Shown here: piece after piece, positions 10,788 to 22,424 of the stretch
How the letters are laid out: each line of letters starts with the position of its first letter
Position numbering within the stretch: the stretch's first letter is position 1
From: Miscanthus floridulus
Lineage: Eukaryota; Streptophyta; Magnoliopsida; Poales; Poaceae
Direction of reading: 5' to 3'
Length of the DNA stretch: 64,000 bases
Assembly: GCF_019320115.1 (NCBI RefSeq)
Contig: NC_089591.1
Location: 24,220,502 to 24,284,501, forward strand
Position numbers and translations under genes: made by a program
Notes under the pieces: generated by a model
What the model was told of the DNA's origin: nothing
The model's input: the letters and a program-made list of their open reading frames with translations, nothing else
Databases searched by the model: none

Positions 10788-11039
10788 TTATAGATCAGAA
10801 AGAGAACGCAAAAGAAATTTACAGGCAAAAGTAACCAACAGGGGCTAGAAACAAGTTACCAAATAACCAAAGGAATTGAGCTACACCATGCTCAATAAAG
10901 TTTAACAAACCAAATACGAAGTTCAACAAAAGTTAACATAGACATGCATGCAAATAATTAAGACTTCACTTACGGTCATCCCACAAACCAAACCTAGTCA
11001 TGACTTATACTACTGATACGTCCCATAGATCAACAGATG

Positions 11040-13340
11040 ATGCAGTTGTGTAGGATCTCGTCCATGTTCACCTTTGCTAAGACGACATTGGTGGCCGGCT
11101 CGACGCGCTTGAACAGATCATCCATATAATCTTCGTCTTCTGGTGCTAGCAGAAAAGCTTGTTGTACCACATGGACTTTCACCACTGCACCAAACTCAAG
11201 CTAGGCAATGACCAGTGCCATGGCACCCCTTGACAGATGGCTTCAAACACCATGGCCTGAATGTAGGCCGACAGGGCAAGGAGGCGCTCCTTTGGTGCAG
11301 TGACCGGATTGTCCGCTGCCTGCACCGAGAAGACAGCATCACAGGCGGCAGTGATGTCGACATGTAGGTTCTAGACCTCTACCTCAGAGGCTGCCTTCTT
11401 GTCTTACGCCTGGGTGACTTCTTGTTGGGCGACGCCAAGCGCGGCATGTGCGGACCTTCAGCTCATCGTGTAGCTTGTCGATGTCTAGACTAGCCCCTAA
11501 GTACAAGTCTATGACCTTGAGTTAAGCCTCCTTTAACTTAAAGTATTCTTCATGGTATGATGATGCATCGCTAGAAGACTATCTGGGGTCAGTTGGGACT
11601 TCATGGTCTGACGATGCATCACCAGAATACTGTCTGGGGTCAGACGGGATCGGCAATGGCATGCGGTGATGGGACATCTCTCTGCACAATGCAAGCCAAG
11701 TTCAAGCCCATAGGATAAGGGGAGAGCGATCTGATCGAGAAGGCAAACGACTCACCTGGACTGTCCGGAGCAGCATGGGATGGAATAGTCGCTAGTAGCT
11801 GCCCCCACCGGGGGCCGCTTTTCCGAGCATGACCACGAACAAAGATCTCGACTCTAGGGCCAACGATCCTCGGGATGCCATCACGCCCACATCCACCTGT
11901 TGAGAAAGTAGGTAATTTCCAAATACTAGTTAAATTAAGCAGCATGAACACAAATACTAGCATGAGCACTGCTTGTAGACTCTAGTTAATTTAATAAAGA
12001 GAAATAATATGAACAGCAGTACATGAAAAAATCACCTCATTAGGAGGAACTGGCGGAGGGTGTGAGACCACGCCGATGAGAGGTCCATTTCTCGGTAGAG
12101 GATGGCTAGCGCTGAAGGACACTAGGGGCTCCCCTCTGCCATGATACATTGTGTACTCTCCCATAACCTTCATCACCTACTGGTCTAGGTCATCCTCATG
12201 GATGGTGACCCTCGACTCGATTGTAGGGTCTATTGCGCCTCAGAACTCCCACTAGGGGTGGTGCCTCATCTTTAAGGGGAGGACTCAATGGCCGATGAAG
12301 GTATGGATCACCCTTATTCCTGTCAGGCCTTGGTCCTTCAGGTCCTTAATCGCATCCAACAAGTTGGGCACATGGTGCCTCTAGGCCTCTAGGAGCGGTA
12401 CTTCATCCCATGACTCTAGGAGGTCACCACACAGCTGATCAGGAGATTATGATCATAGCAGCAGGCTCTCATTGGGGACATAGAGCCACTAATTTTGCCA
12501 CCCAAGTCCATAGAAGGGTAGCGATCAAGGCTCAGGTACCTATCCTCCAATTTGGGATGAAGTTGGATCAAGGCACCCCCTATCCGAGGATGATGGACCC
12601 CTCAGGCGCTGAGCGAACCACCCGAAATAAAGACTACCATAGGTCTTAGTGGGCAGGGACTCCCAGGAAGCCCTCACATAGCATGATGAAGACGGATAGG
12701 TGGAAGATCCCCTCTGGGGTCAAGTCATGGAGGCAGAGCCCGTAGTAGTATAGCAACCACTAGAGTAAAGGGTGCGCCGGCACTGAACCCAAAAGAGTGG
12801 AAATGGGCAAAAGAGATGACCTCAATCTCCTCCGGCCTCAGCTCCACTTCGGTTCTTAGTGAGACTCTCCACCCAATCGCGTCGGCGGCCTCTAGGATCA
12901 CCGTGTTCAATCATAGCTCATCAAACACCTTGTGGTCGATTGACGACTTCATCCACTGTGTGGTCATGGTCCTCGCAGGAGGCGTTAGTGGCACAAAGTG
13001 CGTAGTAAGGTGGAGGGCAAAAGCTTTGGGATAGAAAGAGGAGATCTAGGGAGGGAAGGTCGACGATCGCAGAAGGTAGTAGATAACCTTTCCTCTCGTG
13101 CCCTTGTGTCTTCTATTGTTTGGGGGCTATGGAACCACCCCACGCCCCATGACCACTGACACATTTGCGTGGGCGGGCGGTTTGGCTTTGCCCCATACCA
13201 TGAATGCAATGGGACATGAGGAGATGTCCCTGCTACAACTACCTGCGAACGCCACCCACGCACGCGTGCTTGCGTGGGAATCTAGGAGCCTACAAGAGAA
13301 AATGGACGCCACACATCGTTCAACAATACTATCTAGGTAG
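11040..13340 (-). pseudogene. PF04195-like 'putative gypsy-type transposon' gene, copy B
   Basis: This is a longer minus-strand copy of the relic at 4308. The conserved core reads from about 12810 (F-H-S-F-G-F-S-A) through L-H-D-L-T-P-E-G, M-L-C-E-G-F-L-G and F-R-V-V-R-S-A-P-E-G to about 12600. After it come the P-N-E-S and S-P-D-Q-L motifs (near 12440), then an exon ending at 12036. A 139-bp GT-AG intron (12035-11897) precedes the coiled-coil-like C-terminal half down to about 11040. Stops break it, including one TAA near 12650, and TAGs elsewhere. Upstream sequence at 12940-13130 is shared with copy A. No pol or LTR of the parent element was found nearby. Confidence 0.7.
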
Positions 13341-13599
13341 TCACGATTTCAAACCGCCAAACCTTCTATGATAAACCTTATCGCTCCACTAGTGTCCGGC
13401 TAGTAAAAATTTTAAATCAGCCCAAACCGACAAGTCAGATTCTCAAATTTAACAAAATAAAAAAAACTCAATGCAATAAGAATCAACTGAAGTATATGAA
13501 GTATGAAAGAAATAAAGGAAGATAAATATAGTTGGACCAACATAAAAACTTCATTCCATTATAGAGAAAAGTGCATTATGTAGTTTTTCTCTAATCTCT

Positions 13600-13872
13600 A
13601 ATGTCTAAAATAACTCATCTAACCATGGGGAGTCATGTCAGACGGTTGACAAATTTCATTCAGTTGATCAACATGAGTGAAGATGATAGGGTCTCCTCCC
13701 ATAAACATAGTAACACTACCAAGTCTTTTCATTTGCTCAAACTTCCTAACACAGACAAAAATCTCACCACTATCATAGTCTTTGACAATTGTAACAAAGC
13801 AATCTTTACCAAGCATATAACGAACTACAGCTTCAACAACGATCCATCAGGGCTGTTGATGAACATGACATC
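13600..13872 (-). pseudogene. short minus-strand coding relic, unidentified
   Basis: The 65-residue frame at 13816-13619 has a coding look (D-Y-D-S-G-E-I-F-V and L-G-S-V-T-M-F-M-G-G) and lies against the target duplication of the 13873 retrotransposon. Sequence on the far side (about 18146-18230, minus) reads open toward it with one TAG, so the retrotransposon may have landed inside a gene or gene copy. It vaguely recalls the DUF295/KIB type, but I would not name it. Confidence 0.35.
13868..13872. repeat. target site duplication ACATC, left copy
   Basis: An identical ACATC lies at 18141-18145, directly after the other LTR. Confidence 0.9.
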
Positions 13873-14722
13873 TGAAGTAGACTAGGTCTGATCTTCCAAA
13901 AGGTATGATAGTGTCGATTAGTGGAGACTCGACGTTCACGATCTAGGTTTCGAACCAAGGCTAATTCGAATCCCCGCAACCGTTCCACCACTGCTCCATT
14001 GGTTATCAACCACGCGAACACAATTGACCTCATCGAGAAGGCTTTCCTTCAAGCGAATCAAGAACACAAGCAAGAACGGGATGAACGCAAAGGCTTATGA
14101 TAATGAGAAGGAGTTCAAGTCTTTATTTGAAAGGACTAATTGCCACAGGCGAACAAGATCAAGAACTAGGGCCCTAGTTCACAGCAAGCAGCCTTGGCGG
14201 CATGGTTGCAGCAAAACAATGTCTGTTTCATAAGGAAATTAAGAACTAAACAAAGCCCAAACCCTAAGGAGAGCAATGGCTGCTATTTATAGAGTCTTGG
14301 GTGTCACCCCCTAGACATGCCCCCTAATGGGCCCAAACACGATACACGGTCCAACGGACCAAAAGATTGTGTTGCAGCACCCTGGCAGATTCTAGATGCT
14401 AACTTGTTTCGACGATTCTTGTTGATTCCGAAGGTCTTTTGACATGATACCACTTGGATTGGCTTCCTTATCAAATTAGCTTTCCAACCATATGTGGATC
14501 ATTGAAAACCGAGTCCAGATGCGTCCTGGGTGACCAGTTTAAGGCAGACTGGTCCTAGAGGTCGAGGCAGACTCAAACTTGAGTTGCTTTGGCCTCCACC
14601 TCAGGGAATCGAACCAAATTAGCCTCGGGCCTCCTTCTTGACTTGGACACCCTTGCTAGCCTCCTACCCCTCCATACCATGCACCAAACATGGTCATATG
14701 CATGGGTGTCATGTCCTCATCA
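13873..14722 (-). repeat. 3' LTR of the gag-only element
   Basis: Starts TGAAGTAGAC and ends GTCCTCATCA, matching 17270-18140 along its length. It lacks a ~22-bp A/T-rich segment near 17488-17510 of the partner. A minus-strand TATAAATAG lies at about 14281-14289. Confidence 0.9.
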
Positions 14723-14946
14723 TCCTCCCCTTCTTGACGAAAAGCCATCCTCAGCATCAATTGTGCTTGAAACTGATCCTGCACAACACAAAGGAGAATG
14801 GGGTTGTGAAGACAAAGGGAACTGAAATAATTGTGAGAAGGAACATGACCATGCTTCCAAGTTTCTAGCATGTCATCTTGCATAAAAATTTCAGCAAGTA
14901 TGTAGACTCCATGATCTGAATGCACACGATGTATGTCAACACTATC

Positions 14947-16020
14947 CTACAATTGATTAGAACTAACCAAAGACAATGTAGGAATAGATGGTCTAGCAGA
15001 CATAGGTAGCAACCAACAATGCTCCCCTTCTTGGAAGTGAACTCGTTTCTTTGAGGAACATGAGAAAATGTTTGTATTATTATCGCTGCCCTCTAAACGA
15101 TCATAATCTTGTACAACAAAAGGAGAATTCATATTACTATGAATGTATACTCGATGTATCATATATTGTCCCTTGTTATATTTGCCAATAACATGATATG
15201 TGTGTTTAGAAAACCAAGGCAAATCAACATATTTAAAAAGGCTCTCCTCCAAACAATCTAGGTTACACAAAACATCAAATTCAATGTAACCCAAAGTATG
15301 TAAAGAAGACAACAGTTCGAACTCATCAGTTTTAGTAGCAATATGAATAATATGTTTATTTTCAGCACAAGTGACTAGTTCCAAAACATGTAAAACTGAA
15401 GCATAATCAACCAATTCATCTTTATCACAAGGAACTTCAAGCAAATTATCATGGGACAAAGATAAATCAAGAGAGGGTTCCACTAACAGTTGCTCTATGA
15501 TAGCATGGTTTGGGGAAAAATTTAGTACATTAAAACAATTCTCACCTTCCGTTAGTGTAGCACCATGGCCATTACCTGTGTTCCCAGCAGGAGTAATAGG
15601 TGCATTATGAAGTGATGGTTCTAAATTTGCATATGAGGTTGTGAGCTCCTCATTTTCTTCCATGTCATCCTCTCGCTTATGTACATTATCCTGCAGAAGG
15701 TTAGTCATAGCAAGAGGAATAACAATAGACTCTTCCTCTAAATGGTGCACCTCAGCATATGAAGTCAAAACAGGAGGTGGATTAACAAAGGTTTCTCGCA
15801 TAAGAAGTTTCATATCATTCCAAGTTTGAGGTTTATCAGAAGGATCTAAAGACTGCTACCAAGATAAAGCAGAATATCGCAAAACACTAGCTGCATTTTT
15901 TACCTTCCTCCTTGGACACATAAAGCGAGTAGAAAATATGTTATCTATGGCAATTTCCCGCTCCATGTACTCATCAGCACCTATACCATCATAAGTCGGT
16001 GGATACGAACAACCTGTCAT
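14947..16020 (-). pseudogene. gag-like protein with unknown C-terminal domain, one amber stop
   Basis: From ATG at 16020 the frame runs 358 codons to 14947 and is broken only by a TAG at 15858-15856. Residues 1-90 match the retrotransposon gag domain (Retrotrans_gag): D-G-x-G-A-D-E-Y-M-E-R-E-I, an A-A-S-V-L-x-Y-S-A-L-S-W block and W-N-D-M-K-L-L-M-R-E. Past residue 95 the gag similarity stops. A different, acidic, Leu/Asn-rich domain of about 260 residues follows, with G-Y-I-E-F-D-V-L and D-L-P-W-F-S-K-H-T-Y-H motifs and an M-I-H-R-V-Y-I strand. I do not know its function. I have seen this kind of tail only as repeats in grass genomes. The amber sits where S-W-Q-Q would read, so CAG-to-TAG is likely. 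The downstream ATG at 15813 would give 288 residues without gag. Confidence 0.65.
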
Positions 16021-17250
16021 TGTTAAAAGACAGCAAAAGACAACATAAAAGTATTATCCCTATCAACTACTTAGGTTGTGGACAAGGAAAAATAAGGCAC
16101 TCAACTCTCAAGCGTCTTACCATGGTCTTACAAGTGTTCTTACCAAAGCAACAGGCAGGTGCAATCAGTTGGTGGCTGTGATACCAGTTGTAGCTTGAGT
16201 GTAACAATTACAAGGCAAACCTGTACTTGATTAGAAGAAAGTGGAGCTTGGACAGGAACAATATAGTAGCAAGGAATAGCAATAATTTAATTCAGAAATT
16301 GCAAGATTGAAAAGTAGTCCCAAGCTAGTCTATGTTGCTGGCCTAAACTCATCCTGGACCTAGTTCAAGCAAGCAATATAATACAACTCAGCACAAGGAC
16401 TCCAAAGGATGCAAGCACTTCTAAACTTTTTTTTACTTTCTTTTTCTTTCCTTCTTTATTTTTTCTCTCTTTTTTTAGGTGCGGCTTTTTTCCCTTCTTT
16501 TAGTTTTTGCACCTCTTTGCCTTTAACTCTTTCTTTTTTTACTCAGAAAAGTGCTGCAAAAATAATTGTAAATAAAAATATCAAGAAGCTGCACTGTAGC
16601 ATGATCTAAACTCTCGGCCAGTAAAGCAATATCAGTAGTAGGACTGCCTAGGTGTGGACACCCTGACAGGAACTTTTCTTTTGGATTAGCGCAAGGAAAA
16701 ACCAAAGAGATGCCCAACAAGGATCACAACTAACCAATAGTAGAAAATCTTGTGTGCATATTATTTCCAAAGGAGACTATAACTACCAATTAATGCTTTC
16801 CTTTCTTTCTAACTATGCACAAGAATAATCCACTAGCTGCAACCGTGGAGATCAGATGAGATATCCTTTTTAAATGTAGAAATAAGGATCAGGATAAAGA
16901 TTTGTACTATATGTCTCTCTCAACTTGACTTATTCTTTTCCCTCAATTTGCTCACGTAACAACCAACAGGGATGCAAGATTTGGCGAAAAGGAACAAACT
17001 ATCACTACACTAGAAGACAAGACTTGACACTACACCAAGAACAAGATCAGAACACAACAAACACTAAGACGCGGCGAGGGACAACAGTTTAATAAAGCAA
17101 ACTAAAATTAAAAAAATTACAAAGGCACAATGAGGCTGTAGGATAGAGAATATGTGGTGGTGTATATTTTTTTTGGCTTTTTGTGGACTATAGGTAATGC
17201 AAAAATTGTAACAAACTAAAGGGGAAAACAAAGTTATACCTAACGGACAA

Positions 17251-17267
17251 CAAGGTCTCTGATACCA
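17251..17267 (-). other. primer binding site of the gag-only element
   Basis: The minus strand reads TGGTATCAGAGACCTTG, whose first 11 bases match the initiator Met-tRNA type site. Two bases separate it from the LTR. Confidence 0.85.
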
Positions 17268-17269
17268 CT

Positions 17270-18140
17270 TGATGTAGACTAGGCCCGATCTTTCGAAAGG
17301 TATGATACCGTCGATTGGTGGAGACTCACGTTCATGATCTAGGCTTCGAACCAAGGCTGATTCGGACCCCCACAACTATTACAGCACTGCTCTGTTGGTT
17401 ATCAACCACGTGAACGCGATTGACCTCACCGAGAAGACTTTCCTACAAGCGAATCAAGAACACAAGCAAGAACAGGATGGATGCAATCTAAAATTGCAAA
17501 TAAATATAAGGCTTATGATAATGAGAAGGAGTTCAAGTTTTTATTTGAAAGGACTAATCACCATAGGCGAACAAGATCAAGAACTAGGGCCCTGGTTCAC
17601 AGCAAGTAGCCTTGGTGGCACAGTTGCAGCAAAATAATGTCTGTTTCACAAGAAAATCAAGAACTAAACAAAACCCAAACCCTAAGGAGAGTGACGGCTG
17701 CTATTTATAGAGTCTTGGGTGTCACCCCCTGGACGTGCCCCCTAATGGGCCCAAACACGATACACGGTCCAACGGATCAAAAGACGGTGTCATAGCACCC
17801 TAGTAGATTCTAGACGCTAAAGTGTTTTGACGATTCCCTTTGATTATGAAGGTCTTTTGACGTGAGACCACTTGTATTCGCTTGCTTATCAAATTAGCTT
17901 TCCATCCATATGTGGATCATCGAAAACGGAGTCCGAATGCATCCTGGGTGACCAGTTTAAGGCAGACTGGTCCTGGAGGCCGCGATAGACTCGAACTTGA
18001 GTTGCTTTGGGCCTCCACCTCGGGGACTCGAATCGAATAGCCTCGGGCCTCCTTCTTGACTTGGACACCCTTGCTGGCCTCCTACCACTCCATACCATGC
18101 ACCAAACATGGTCATATGCATGGGCGTCATGTCCTCATCA
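17270..18140 (-). repeat. 5' LTR of the gag-only element
   Basis: Starts TGATGTAGAC and ends GTCCTCATCA. The promoter-side copy is on the right because the element reads leftwards. Confidence 0.9.
17701..17710 (-). promoter_or_regulatory. TATA box in the 5' LTR of the gag-only element
   Basis: The minus strand reads CTATAAATAG, a good plant TATA box. It is placed so that transcription would start in the LTR and run into the PBS and gag. Confidence 0.65.
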
Positions 18141-18145
18141 ACATC
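18141..18145. repeat. target site duplication ACATC, right copy
   Basis: Matches 13868-13872. Confidence 0.9.
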
Positions 18146-19255
18146 CCCAAGCAACAAGCACCCCTTGTACGATACCTGATGACACTTCTAGCTACCAAAG
18201 CGGAAGCTTGCTGATGTTGTAAACATGGGTGTTGTGGTATGATGACATCTCTCTGTATACATATACAACAAAAAACACATGAAAAAAATCATTAGAAAAA
18301 ACCACATATGAAACACTACAGCTTGAACAAGCAAGAACCAGCACAAAGCAACAGAATATTGCCTAGGCCATATCTTAGCCTCAATTGAGATGCTGACTAG
18401 AATAAAATGACAAAGAAACTAAAACTCACCTCAACAAGGATGATCACTGTTGTTCTATGGGCAACAACTACTAACTGAGTTGTAGCACTGCCTCCTTTCC
18501 ATGGCTAGCAACTTGCAAGTGATAAATAAAAGAGACCAGGAAGGATATTTATTTATACTCGATGTAGACGCTAACAAACTTTAGAAGACTGAGTCCCCGT
18601 AGCGTTACTAATTACTAATAAAATAGATTTAGAATACGAGCAGTCAGAGTAGTAGTCGAGGGGTTGGTGTGTTTTCCTGCTTTGATTATGAGAAAGTCCG
18701 ACACATTAAATACACAGAGCCTTGACTACTACACTAGCGATTTGAGTAGTAACAGTGACAAGCAATGGGAATGTAGTCGAGCGATGGCATGTACAGCACC
18801 GACTACGACTCCAGCGAGGAGGAGGATGATCCCGAGTATTGCGACTCAGTCCAACGACTGAGTCTGGCAAGTCGGTGAATCGCTAGAGCACTAGCGAGGA
18901 GGTGGATGCTTTTTCTCTTTCTCTAGAAACTCAAATCCCCTTAGAATCCATGACTTTTTCTAGGTTGGGAAATCCAATAACACATTTAGTTATTTATGGA
19001 GGGTTTTCCATCCCTGGGCCTATCTTCCCCTTGCTTCCAAATTATAGGTCTTAGTTCAAACTGCCGCAGATGCACTCACACACATAAAAAAATAATCAGC
19101 AGATGTAGCGCAACAAGCTAAAGCGAGTAGTTTTTTTGGTAATTTTTAGGTGTCAAATTCATGCATCTTTTAATTATTTATTTATTATCATCCACTTTTA
19201 GTTTTATGTTTATTTATATTATTATGAAAAAACCAAAAAGGCGATAACTAACTCA
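18146..19255. other. unassigned stretch between two elements
   Basis: A small plus-strand ORF at 18790-18876 (M-Y-S-T-D-Y-D-S-S then an acidic run) is open but too short to call. AT-rich spacer follows at 19100-19250. No terminal repeat was recognised, including no clear 5' CACTA end for the element to the right. Confidence 0.35.
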
Positions 19256-19260
19256 TCGGA

Positions 19261-19270
19261 TATATAAATA
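19261..19270 (+). promoter_or_regulatory. TATA box ahead of the Transposase_24 gene
   Basis: TATATAAATA, about 450 bases upstream of the first recognisable exon. A C-rich possible 5' UTR follows at 19560-19680. Confidence 0.5.
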
Positions 19271-19699
19271 GGTGCACAGGAGAAAAATGAAAAGACAGGG
19301 TATTAGGTAAGTAACATTTTGTCATAATCACTTCCTATTAAAACACAGAATAGATTCTAGTCTCTACTGAGCACAGCGCCAAGCAGTCCCACCAACACAC
19401 CTCGAAAATTTGATTTCAGCACCGCACCGAGCAGTCCCACCAACAAGCACCGAATATTAGATGTCTCTCTTTTTGCCCTCCACGTGGAAAATAGGTTTAC
19501 CATGCCATCAATTTCAAACAAGGGCATTTGTGGTAATGTGATGGCCACATAAAAGTGCAAAGAGTCACCGTCGTTGTCTCCGCCTCCATCTCCATTCTCC
19601 ACCCGCACCGTCTCTCCTCCAGCTCCAAATCCTAGTCCCATGGCCTTCCTCTCCACTCTCTAGTCGCCCCCTCTACCACTCTGCTCCGGACCCTAGGCA

Positions 19700-22210
19700 G
19701 TAGGGTAGACATGGTGAAGATATCCCTGAATCAGTAGACGTAGTTGAGGGATTTGATGTTACAGATGAAATAGATTCAAATTTAGAAGATGAGCCAGTAC
19801 CCCTAGCAATTAAGGTGTTTGTTCTATCTTGTATTTAGTTCAGAGGGGGGTAGGTAGCAATGCAATGCTTTACTGTTTTGATAGCAATACAATTTGTACA
19901 TGCTTGCTACTTAAGTTTGTATCTCCAATTTTAGTGTCTGGGTCGAAGGAGCCATAGAGAAGGCTCTGCTAGTAGGACAAAAGGCAGCGTTGCCATGAGT
20001 CCTGGGTGAAGGCACTCCAAGTGAGTGAATTCAACAGGACCAGGAGAGTTTGCTAATGGAGTTCATCCTCAGAGGGCTACCACTAGCAAAAGGGTGGAGG
20101 CATCAGTAGTAGGTGAATATAATTCTCCATCATCACAGACACATGTACCTAGGGATCAATTCAAACTTCATGAATTGATTGGAGACATTTGTCAAGATGG
20201 CTCCCTACCTAGCCCTATGAGAGAGTGCCCATGGCTAGATGATGATAGCCATGCTGAAGAGGAGCCCTATGAGCTACCTAGTCGTATGAGAGACTATCCC
20301 TAGCCAGATGATGATAGCCATGCTGAAGGGGAGCCCTCTAAGCTACCTAGACCTATGAGAGACTGCCCACGTCTAGATGATGATAGCCATTCCAAAGAGG
20401 AGCCCTCTAAGCAAACTCCTATCTCTACCCACCTGCAAAACAATGCAAGTTGCCTAGGTTGGTATTAACTTACAGATGTCTATCAATCAATTTACACTAG
20501 CTATTTGATATCCATGTTACTTTTCTAACAATCTGAATGTATAAAAACTTTGTAGTACCATTGCCAAGAAGTGTGACAAAGCTGAGGCCTCGAAGTCATG
20601 GAATTTTGCTTGACAAAATGAGCAAATCAATGGGAGGATTGAGGATGCCCATCTCTATTATCGAGGGGAACATAAGGCCACATGATCTAGTGGAAGCAGC
20701 CAAGTTTGCCTTAGAGGTAGGTGTAGTAGTCAGGCAACAAATACAAATTTTGACACATTGGAAACATTACAAGAAGCCCTCCGGTGTCATCCATTATAGG
20801 AATTTTATGGAGAGGCTAACTATATGTATGGGTATCCTCTCTTGACATTCAACTCTGCTTTGAGCAACTTTATCGGATTTACTTTTCATTCACACTACTG
20901 CGTGTAGTTAAGGCTAGACATTGACAAGGCTCACCCACCAACACAAGAAGCTTGATGGAATGTATTGCAGTGTAGGGGTATGACAGGCACGCTATAGGTT
21001 GAAGCAAACCTACTTCAATGGTGTCCTTGCTAATCAAATCCGTAAGACCTCTCCTATCCTATGCATGAGCGATGCATAATGGTGTGAACTTGTCAAGGCT
21101 TGGTCTAGTGCTAAGAACAAGGTGTGTGTGAACCCATTGATTTCTTATCTAGTCTTGCTATGGTCTAGTGCTATAGGAAACATCTGAGGCGAATAAGTGA
21201 AATAGTGCAAAAGTGAAGTACCACCAGTCTTCTAGATCTCGCTCCTATCTTGTCTAGCTGCAAACATTTGTAAGTGATGATTGTGTTTTATTGTTACTCT
21301 TGCCTTTGTAATATATATAAACAGAAACTCATGTGCAATGTGAATAGAAGGAGAACAAGAGAAAGGCCACAGAACATGATCACGGACTTGTTGAACAACA
21401 TGATGATCCATGACTTGAACAGCATGGTTGACCTGATGAAGTTGTTAGTGTTGTGGAAGTCTTCAAGGACTTCCATACTAGTATGAAAAAGGGCCTGAGT
21501 GATGCTGCAAGTGCAGCAGTTGTAAGTACCTTCATTTGCTTTCCTTGAAATCTACTAAACCCATTGCCATAAAAGAAGGAAACGCAATAGGAGCCTAATG
21601 TGGCAACATCATTGAATTTTGTAGTTGCAATTTTACACCATTCAATATGGTACCTGTACATTGTGCTTATGTAATCTCTATCGACTATAGGCTGCAAAAG
21701 ACCTATGCATTGTGCTTATGTAATCTCTATCAGCAGTCATCTGAGGAAGTCATAAGCATTACTTGTTATGAATTAGTCTCTTGGGTTTTCAGTTGAAGTC
21801 CTCTTCCACTATCGGTAACCTAATGTTTTACTCATTGAATTTTGTAGGAAGCTATGCAAGCAGAACCTATTGCTGATGGGCAGCAACCAATGACTAGTGC
21901 TAATGTTGTTTTGGTTCTTTGCCTCTACCAGGGCAAGCGCCCCTCCCAGGCAAGCAGCAAAAACCTTTTTTTGAAGAATGCTGGTATCCTGAGAAGCTCC
22001 ACCAGAGTAGAGACATTGATGGAGATGACACTTCGGGAGCAGCTTGCTGGTGAACAAGAAAGTACATCTGAGCTCATCGAAGTAGTGGATGAACTGAAGG
22101 TGAGGACAGAAAAGGCTGAAAGGGAGCTTGAGGAATTCAAGCAACAACAATAGGAGGAGTACAATAGGCTTAGTGGGCTAGTCTTGCGCTTAAGCTCTCC
22201 TGATAATTAA
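19700..22210 (+). pseudogene. Ptta/En/Spm-type plant transposase gene (Transposase_24, PF03004), decayed
   Basis: Plant annotations call this family putative plant transposase (Ptta/En/Spm). Its role is thought to be binding of CACTA ends, not cutting. Exon pieces: about 19707-19815 (E-D-I-P-E-S), about 19935-20450 (S-T-G-P-G-E-F-A-N then the 23-residue repeats), 20537-20845 (the core: R-S-H-G-I-L-L-D-K-M, W-K-H-Y-K-K-P), about 20980-21125 (L-K-Q-T-Y-F-N-G-V and A-W-S-S-A-K-N-K), about 21380-21525 and 21848-22153 (A-I-S-type start E-A-M-Q-A-E-P; coiled-coil end with R-T-E-K-A-E-R-E-L-E-E-F). TAG codons and frame changes break the exons. The C-terminal exon alone (21854-22153) is still open for 99 residues. 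Confidence 0.7.
20217..20423 (+). repeat. three tandem 69-bp coding repeats
   Basis: Units start at 20217, 20286 and 20355, exactly 69 bp (23 codons) apart. Each encodes M-R-x-C/Y-P-x-x-D-D-D-S-H followed by an acidic E-P-x-x-L-P end. The period keeps frame, so the repeat was made while the protein was under use. One TAG sits in unit 2. Confidence 0.85.
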
Positions 22211-22424
22211 CTCTCTTCAACTTCTGTGGCTTGATGCGATGAACATTTGTGGTCTGTTCTGTGGACATATGTGATGGTTTGATGTTGTGATACTCTATCA
22301 GTGGTTCGCTGCTGACGTGTGAAATGTTAATTGTGGTTATTTGATTGCTAGGCTGAATTGTTATGTAGTCAATCTGTGTGGTAGTGATGATCTCGAATTA
22401 CTTGTATGATGAATTGATTATACT

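Larger units (their letters stand above)
13873..18140 (-). mobile_element. gag-only LTR retrotransposon, 4.27 kb, minus strand
   Basis: It has two LTRs (850 and 871 bp), perfect ACATC duplications, a PBS next to the right LTR (17251-17267, minus) and a purine-rich tract next to the left LTR (about 14723-14735, minus AAGAAGGGGAGGA). Together these define a complete element transcribed leftwards. The only coding relic is a gag-like ORF (16020-14947). No protease, RT, RNase H or integrase was found, so it is non-autonomous and must have used another element's enzymes. By eye the LTRs differ at roughly one base in ten, so the insertion is old. Confidence 0.9.
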
